Positions 1 to 7,700 of a stretch of 64,000 nt of DNA are shown here, piece after piece (the stretch's first letter is position 1; every line of letters begins with the position of its first letter). Both the position numbers and the translations under genes were made by a program. Under the pieces are notes generated by a model. The model worked only from the letters and a program-made list of their open reading frames with translations, did no database searches and was not told the origin of the DNA. The stretch comes from an uncultured Bacteroidia bacterium (GTDB lineage Bacteria > Bacteroidota > Bacteroidia > Bacteroidales > CAJPTX01). The stretch covers positions 1-64,000 of the forward strand of contig CAMXWF010000007.1 of the NCBI GenBank assembly GCA_947252645.1. Reading direction: 5' to 3'.

Positions 1-513
1 CCCTCGCTCAAACGCAAGTGCAAAGGTAGATCTTCCCTACGTATCCACCAAATCTATCCCCAATACTAACCATGATACTCATCGGGGAAATGTATACAAC
101 TCACTGTTTACCTAGGAGAAAAAATTTCTCATTGCGGAGAAAGTTTTTTGCCCATACGTCCGCCATTTGGCCTTTCCTGCCCTGATCTTGGCCCCTCCCC
201 AGAGGCTCCTAGCCCCCATCCGCAGGACTACAAGGGGTGGCGAAATCCTCAAATCACTGCCAGCTGACAGCGCGCACCGCCGCAACCGAGCCCCGCATGC
301 CCTAGTGCTTGGAGCATAGGCCGATGCCCCTCCTGATACCGTACGCTTACCCGTCAGGCTGGCCGCCTAGCCTCTAACGGCCCCTAGAACCTCCCGGAAT
401 ACCCGCAAGAAGCAACGGACACACGGCATACTGCTCCGCATTTAACCGTATGAGTTAACAAAGAATTAAAGGGCCATGCCGAACTTTGGGTAGCATGTCA
501 ACGATCTGATGCA
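1..513. other. Gene-free stretch at window start
   Basis: No convincing coding frame is seen. It contains a leftward promoter near the edge (annotated separately) and, at 125-149, a weak hairpin (6-bp stem TTTCTC/GAGAAA) followed by six T, which looks like a rightward terminator although no rightward gene precedes it here. The rest may be decayed sequence continuous with the pseudogene that follows. Confidence 0.5.
21..52 (-). promoter_or_regulatory. Bacteroidetes-type promoter reading leftwards out of the window
   Basis: Read on the minus strand this is TTTG (52-49), a 20-base spacer, then TACCTTTG (28-21). That matches the Bacteroidetes primary-sigma consensus TTTG-N19/21-TAnnTTTG. The gene it serves lies left of the window. 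The same spacing recurs ahead of rplM and the tRNAs. Confidence 0.6.
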
Positions 514-1662
514 ATGAAACGTCTAGTGCTGGGACTATTTTGGCTCTTAGCTGCCGCGCTCTCTACGGTCAACGGGCAGGAATCCAACCTTAAGCCCTAC
601 CCGCAGGCCTCCTTTCCTACTCCGTGGTAAAGAACTGGATAAAAGTGCCCCCCAAAACGAAATATGGCACTGCGCCCGGGGAACTAACTAACACGGTGAA
701 GGGACAACGCATAGTTTTTCCCCAGCTACTCCTAGCACACCGTGCGACTCGGAGCCCCCGTCCCCATACCGCATATTCTGCGGTAAGGCAAGTTCACCCG
801 AGCACTACTTCCGCACGCCGCCGGAAGGGAAATCCGACCATTTCCGCTTCATCATCCTCGGAGACCACCAGATGCTCAATCTCATAGTCATCGACAACGG
901 GCGCCCGCGCACCAAGCGGGCGACAGCAGCAATGAAATCGACCGAGAGGGAGTCCAGGGCATCTAGTCTAACTTTGCCTATAGCATCGTGGAGATTGACA
1001 ACAAGACAGAAAAGAATGTCAGTCCAAACCTACTCCATCGGGCGCCTCGACGTCACCAAGGACAACGTACTCCTCGATGAATTCAGCTACCAGCGCAACG
1101 TAGCCGCACCCGCGCAGCCACACCAAGTGCTAACTTTGCACTCGAGTAACTGAAAGTGAAAAGCACAGCTTTCACCAGCGGGGCAACGTATAAGGTCGCT
1201 GGCGATGTCAACGTGGGGGCAACTTTTGAGGCAGAGAGCTCCACCCCCAGCAACTACCCCGTGAGCTTCACCATTACCGATGGCCATAAAGCCGTAAAGG
1301 GCGCCACCGTCACGGTGAGGGCGACTACCCTGAGCTCCGACGCGCAGGGCGTGGCCAGCCTGAATTTGCCCAACGGGGACTACACCTACTCCGCGCATGC
1401 ATCTGGCTACAGGGAGAAGAAGGGCGAGTTCAAAGTGCACGGGGAAGCCCTCGCAATCGCAGAGCCACTGGAGACTGAGCTGCCTGGGCAGCCAACGCCC
1501 AGTCACCCAGGGTGCAGGGGCAAAAGACCTGACGGCCTGCCGTTTTCCCAAAACAATGAAACTGTCCCCCCCCACCTGCTCCGTATCATCTCCGCACCAA
1601 CGCCGCTTATTTTCGATAATTTAGCGGAGCTGGTACGAACCTGGTCGGGGTTGAGATCGTAA
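514..1662 (+). pseudogene. Decayed secreted protein gene, multiple frameshifts
   Basis: The ATG at 514 opens a clear signal peptide (M-K-R-L-V-L-G-L-F-W-L-L..., cleavage after VNGQ-like residues), but the frame stops at 630 after 38 codons. Protein-like sequence then continues in other frames: about 770-890 encodes PEGKSDHFRFIILGDHQ, about 975-1025 encodes FAYSIVEIDNKTEKNV, about 1035-1110 encodes LDVTKDNVLLDEFSYQ, and 1156-1480 encodes a beta-rich segment with VSFTITDGHKAVKGATVTV and YTYSAHASGY, typical of a carboxypeptidase-regulatory-like (transthyretin-like) domain. At least four frame changes are needed, so I read it as one gene broken by several indels. The original function is not recognisable; a surface or secreted protein is likely. 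A run of eight C sits at 1566-1573. Confidence 0.65.
1577..1640 (+). repeat. Dispersed repeat, copy A (short form)
   Basis: Contains TCCGCACCAACGCCG, then CTTATTTTCG, then TTTAGCGGAG, then TGGTACGAAC. The same blocks in the same order occur at 27310-27402 (inverted) and 55823-55918. This copy has only one 11-bp CCA(A/T)CGCCG-type unit, against two and three in the other copies. Confidence 0.6.
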
Positions 1663-1717
1663 GGGTTCCTCCCTTTTCCGCGGTAGAGCTAAGCCCAAGC
1701 ATTGTCACCTAACAACA

Positions 1718-1744
1718 GCGGGCCGCCCCTCTAGGGCGGCCCGC
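1718..1744 (-). terminator. Hairpin terminator downstream of the giant protease
   Basis: Perfect 11-bp GC-only inverted repeat (1718-1728 with 1734-1744, 5-base loop) about 20 bases past the protease stop codon. Read leftwards it is followed by the modest T-rich run TGTTGTT, so it is a plausible but imperfect intrinsic terminator. Confidence 0.5.
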
Positions 1745-1764
1745 ATTGCGTTCACCTCAAGCCG

Positions 1765-4700
1765 TCACTGCTTCACGATGCGCAGCGTTTGGGTCCGTCC
1801 CCCGGCATCTTGCAGCTTTAGTAGGTACACGCCTGCGGGGAGTTCTCCCACGTGGAGCGTGTAGCGGGTCTGGCCCCCAAGTCTCCACGCCCTGAGCTGC
1901 CGCCCCTGCAAGGAGAGAAGCTCTACTTTGACGACATCGTCGACACCCATCAGCTCCACGTGGCCAGCCACTGGATTCGGGTAGAGGGCCACATGGGCTA
2001 AGCCCGCGGACTCCACGGGGAGCGGCTTGGGCTGCGCTTTTCTCTGTAGGGTTGCCTGCACGGTGACGGCCTCGCCTGGGGTGGTCGGATTCACCACGTA
2101 GGCTACATTTGCGTCATGGGGCTGTCCATTCACGGTAAGCGTCAGGAGGTCATACCCCTCGGTCACCTTGAAGGCCAAAGCACTGCCGGCCGGGAGTGCT
2201 GCGCCATCTGCAAGCAACTGCCCCTGCGTGAGTACCTTGAGGGCATCCGCCGGCTCGATGTACAGCACGAGCTTGGCCTTCAATGGTTCAGGTGGCAAGT
2301 CGGCCCTGAAGCGGAAATTGTCAAGCACTAGGACTCCCTCAAGCCCTGCCCTGTAGCGATAGCGCACCTGGAGGAGCGGAGAGCCTTCGTGAGCTGTCGG
2401 CACAAGCTTACCGCCGAGCGACTCCTGCGGGGCGGCCAGCGCATAGGGGTTGCTAGTGATAGGCCAAGAGCTCTTTTGCCACGGGCTATAGTCAACTTTG
2501 TCCCCCGTTTGCCAAGCAAAGCGATACTCCACGAAAAAGTCGGCCCTCGTGGTGTAGCGATAGAGGTAGTAATCGGTGCTCACCTCAAATACCGCGCCCT
2601 TTTTCGATGCTATCCAGGGCGACACCAGGTAAACATCGTGCGAGCTCGTGGAGGTGTTATTCTGGGCATCGGCCACCAAGTAGGCGACAGGATCTGCCGT
2701 ATGCCCCGAAAGGCGTTTCGTGGCCACCACAAACACCTTCCCCGAGCCGTTGGCATCAACGTTGAGCCACGCGGGCTTGAGGGCGTTCTCCGCCAGATCA
2801 TCGCTGAACTCATTGGGGATCTCAGGCGAGAAATAGGCCTGCAGCTGAACGGGCGCGCACAGGCGGTCTATCGTGTAGCTGGCGGAAGATGCCCCGTCGT
2901 GCCACATGGTGAACAGTTGCCCACTAGCCGTCAACGGCCGCACGGTAAGCTGCAGCGCAGAGCCGTAGGGGAGCTTCAGCTCGGCAGGCAGCGCAAGGGG
3001 GCTACCCGCATAGTCTATCTGCGCATCTGGGGCGTTGGAAGCAATCTTCACCACGACCTCCGCGGGCGCAAAGATAGGCTCCAGCTGTAGGTCGCCACTC
3101 AGCTCCCTAGGCTGGAGGGGATTCTCCTTGGAGTATTCAGTGCCGTCGGGGACAGTTCGCCACCGTTTGAAGGTATAGCCCTCCACGGGGACAGCCAGCC
3201 ACGGGGTAGACATTTCTCCCACCGCCAGCTTCTGCTCGAGCTGGCCCACTACCCTACCGCCTGGGATAGTCTGGGCACAGGTGAGCATGTACTGCTTAGG
3301 CCGCAGGACTATCTCCAGGGTATACGTAGTTACCCCCTTCAGATCAAACGTACCGCTAGCCACCCCGTAGCCCTCCTTGGTTGCGGTGTAGGCCAGAGTG
3401 GTTTTTGGTACCTGCACCGTTACAGGGTCGGTCAGCTCGAGGGCCAAGGCCCCTTCTCCACTCCGTAAGGTCAGCGAGACCCCAGTTACGGGCTCACCCT
3501 TCGGATCGACTATTTTGATGGGCAGGGTAAACGCATTCTCCCCCGTCACCTCAACCTGCGCTACGCCTAGCGTGGCGTTGTAGCTCATGGTGGCCAGGGT
3601 GGGGGTCTGCGGTTTCCATGTGTACTTACCAACAGGCAGGGGTCTGTCGGGGGCGTAGGACACCTGGGCGCCCGCTGAATTGTAGAGCTTATAGTCTAGC
3701 TGCGCAAACTGGCTACTATCGGCAGGCCAGACCAACGGGGCCCAGTCCATGGGGAGCCTTTGGATGCTAGGCGCGCAGAAGGGGAATTTCAGATTTTTTG
3801 GAGTCAGCGTGACCGCTGCTTTTGAGACCACTAGCTTCACCTCTACTGGATCGGAGGCAGGCTGGGGGCCCTTAGCGGGCAAGGTACACACCACCTTGGC
3901 CTCCCCCACCCCGGTGGCTAGCAGCTCGCCCCGCACTACTTGCGCTACCCCCTGCGGCACCACCTCGTAGGCTATCCCCTCCGTGGGGACAAGTACCGCT
4001 GGTAGGGGTTTCGTCTGGCCATAGACCATCTCGATGGGATCGAGACTGGAGAGCTTGAGCTCGGGCTTTTCCATCACGATGTGCAGCCTATAGGGTTTGA
4101 TCGTCTCCCCGTGGGCGCTAACCACCGTGAGCAGGCGATCGTATTGTAGGTCGAGCGTGGTAATGCCCGGCTGTAGCGGGACACCGGCCAGGCTGACCTG
4201 GGCTCCTGGGCTGACAGTGAACTGCGCCACGCAGGCCCGAAGATCTGCATTTGCAGGCACACTAAGCGTGACTATCCCCTCCTTCACCTCGGCCTCTACA
4301 TCGTGGGCCAACGTTGGGTTGTCAGCCTTTGGCAGCGAGAAGGCCAAGATATTGGCCTCTGGCTGGACCTGTCCGCTCCAGGATAGCGTGTAAGTTTTCC
4401 GCATAAGCTTAAAGGTGCCTTCGGGGAGCGCGGGGTTGAGCATCTCCTTGCTTTCTATGGAGAAAGAGTAGGGGCTAGAGGAGAGGTCTATGCCCTCCAG
4501 GGTGGCGCGCCCGTTGGCGGTGGAGGCCAGTAGCTTGGTTGGCGCATTCGCGGAGTAGATGTCTAGGGGAGTCAGGCAATCGGTTTCCACCACGATTCGC
4601 AGATCCTTCCCCGTATGGCCGCTCGGCAGCTCTAGGACAATAGCCCCGGAGGCATCTGGTCGGTAGGCGGTAGTTGCCCCCTCGAGGTGTACATTGTCGA

Positions 4701-7700
4701 CAAGCTGTTGGTATTGCTGCCACAGCTGGCCAGGAACGGTTAAGTCTCTAGGGGAGATAATCTGTGCAAATAGGCCATCGCCTCCCTGCACGTAGGAGGC
4801 GCCTGGGCCTGCATTGAAATCGAAATCGCCCTGGCAAGTGCCCAGTAGCTCCTCGCCGAGCCAGATGCCGGGCAAGGGTAGGAAGTCGTGGTTGGCCTGC
4901 CCGTTCCATTCGATGGGGAGGGTAGCTAGCTGCAGCGGCTTGATGCCAGTAAACACGGCCGCTCGCTTGACAGCACCCTGCAGGCCATCGCCCACGTAGA
5001 GCGGCAGGTTGCCAGTGTTGAATGGCACCGCCCGCCCCTCCCGTACGTTGGGCATACGTTGTCCATCGATATAGATGGCCCTATTCTCCTCACGAGCCAT
5101 GGAGCCATAGTAGAACATGACTAGGACATGGTGCCATTTGTACGGGGTGAGCGAGTTGGCCTCGGTGCAGAAGGTGGTGTACTGTTTGCTGGAGTTTTCC
5201 AGCTTGACCAGCAGGGCATGCTGGGGGAAATAGGCCATTTGGTCACCGGTGTAGCCGATAGTCACGCCCTTGCCCCGGAACATATTGGAGGCCTTGGAGT
5301 CGTCGAAGCGAAACCATCCCTCAAAGGCTACCGCTTTCTGCGCACCAGAGGAGCCAGAGATGTTGAGCTCTTTGAGGTTTCCGAGATCTATGCGCTCCGG
5401 CTTGCTGTTTGGGTCGCTGCGATCATAGCGCTGAAGGGTCAAATAGCTATTTCTATCGCCGGTGGCCGGGTGCGCCGCCCAGCAATGGATGGTCTTGCGC
5501 AGTTCGTCATTGCTGCTCTTGGTATCGGGAGTCATCACGCGCACGGTGAGCGAGTAGATGCCCTCAACGTCTGGGCGGCTTGGCAGCTCATGGACTACTG
5601 TGCAGGCCTGCCCTGGCTGCAGCTGGGGGGAAAAGACGTGCGTCCACTTCTCCTCGCTTTTGCCTTCAAATTGGGCAGCGAAGTCACACGAAGCCAGGGG
5701 CATAGTGCCGAGGTTTGAGACCGTGAAGGCGAGCTTGACAGGTGCGCTAACGGCCGGGAGCACCATGTCGCCGGTAAGAATAGCCGTAAGCCCCAAATCG
5801 CGCTGCTGGTGCGCCACTTTCACGGATAGATCTACGATGTCGCTCCCGGGGATATCGCCGCAAAAGCGTTGTTCTTGGCTAATGGTGTAGACGGCTCGCA
5901 AGCGATAGACCTTGTCGGCCAGGCCTTTATTGGGCACCACAATGGGGGCAACTGGGGCACTGGCATCATAATGCTGAGAAGAGATCTCGTCATCGTCGAA
6001 AACGTTGTTCTCATTCCAGTCCACCGCCACATGGAGATAGGCCCCCGCGGCGGGCACAGGGGAGAGCTCCTCGTTGAGCCTTACGACCCGGGGATCGTCT
6101 TCCAAGTAGGCAACGATTGGCGACTTACGGGTATAGCGGTAGTTTATCCCCTGCTGTGGCTGCTTGGTCGCGCTGCTGATAGACTTTCCCGCCATACGCT
6201 TAATGAGCAAATCGCCATCGGTCACCTGCCCTTGGGGGTCCTGGTAGGTAACGTGGTGCGCATCGCAGTAGTCGTCAACGTGGAGCTCCAGCGTCTTAGA
6301 ATTGAGACTGAAATCGGGTACCTGGGTCACGCCCCAGCCGCGCAGAAGCACGTAGCCGGGCTTTTGGGGAGAGAAATCGTAGCTTCCTGCCTCAATCGTA
6401 CGCTCCTGGCCGGGCATGAGATCAGCGGTTTCTCCGCTCCAGAGTAGCGTGTTGTCATTCTGCAAGAGCTGCAGGGGTACTTTGGACAACGGCGCCGCGT
6501 GCGGATTGGCAACGACTATGGACACGGGTACCTTCCCTCCAGGATCTGGAGTGCCGGCCTTCACCGCAACGATGGCCGCCACAGGCGGGTAGGGCAGCTC
6601 CTCCACGAGGATTCTCCAGCCCTTCTGGCTTGTGGGGCGCCAGGAGGACCTGAAATTGAACATCAGGCTTCCATCGGCCATGGTGGAGGATACGGGTGTC
6701 GGCAGGGGCGCCGATTCCATCACAATCAAGGGTGAAGACCAGGTGGGCTCATGGTAGACGGTGAATCCTTCGCCCTTTTGCAGGTCAAGCATCTGGAAAG
6801 TCGCCCTAATGAAGTGCGTGCCAGCGTGGCGTGGTTTAAAGGTCACGGTGGCTCGCTGGTTCTCTGCGTAGGGGCGGTAGGGCCCATTCTGCGGCAGGAA
6901 GATGAGCTGGCCTTCTACTAGCACCTCAGCGTTAGGGTCGTTGTACTGGCCGCCCAGCAGCTCGGTATAGGTGCTGCGGGGCATGAGGTAAATGCCCTGC
7001 TTATAGACGGTGGCGCTGCGCTGCAGGGCGTTGTCGTTGGGGGTGTCGTCGGGGCAATTCATCACTGCAGCCTCCAACGAGAAAGTATGGCCCAGTGGAT
7101 CGCTGGTAGAGAAGTCGAAGGCTTTCTGGAAGCGATGTGTCACCGTCTGCCCTGGAAGGATCGTTTGGCCTATTTCCTCTATGGTCCAGGAGCTTTCGTT
7201 GGCGAGGTCTCGATAGCCCACCAGGAGCCCTTGCAGAGGGGCCGACCCGGTGTTGCGCACAGTTACGCTGAGAGCTTGGGGGATGCTCCTTTCCTGCTGT
7301 AGCTGCGGCACGTCAAAGTTCTCCAAGGCCACCCTGCGCGTAGAGCCTGGGGTGTAAAAGCCGTAGCAGAGCCACTCGGCGACGTCTGCCGCCGTTTTGC
7401 CTGCGAATTGGAATTGCAGCACTACCTGCTTGCCTTGGTAGGCAGAAATGTCGTAGTTGAACGTACGGACGGGGTTGTAGCCATTCTCTAGTTCTATGGT
7501 AAAGCTTTGCTCGGCTATCCCCTGCAGCCCTGTGGCCTCACGGAGCGGCCGGCCATCCAGCAGCAGGCGGAACTGACTGTCGGCGGGCGTTGTATCGTAG
7601 GTTTGCCGGAGCGAGACCTGGAGCCAGAGCCCCTCCTGCAACCCCTGAATTTGGCGCAGATCTACCTGCGTTGTGGCCGTGACCCTATTTCTCGCCTGCG

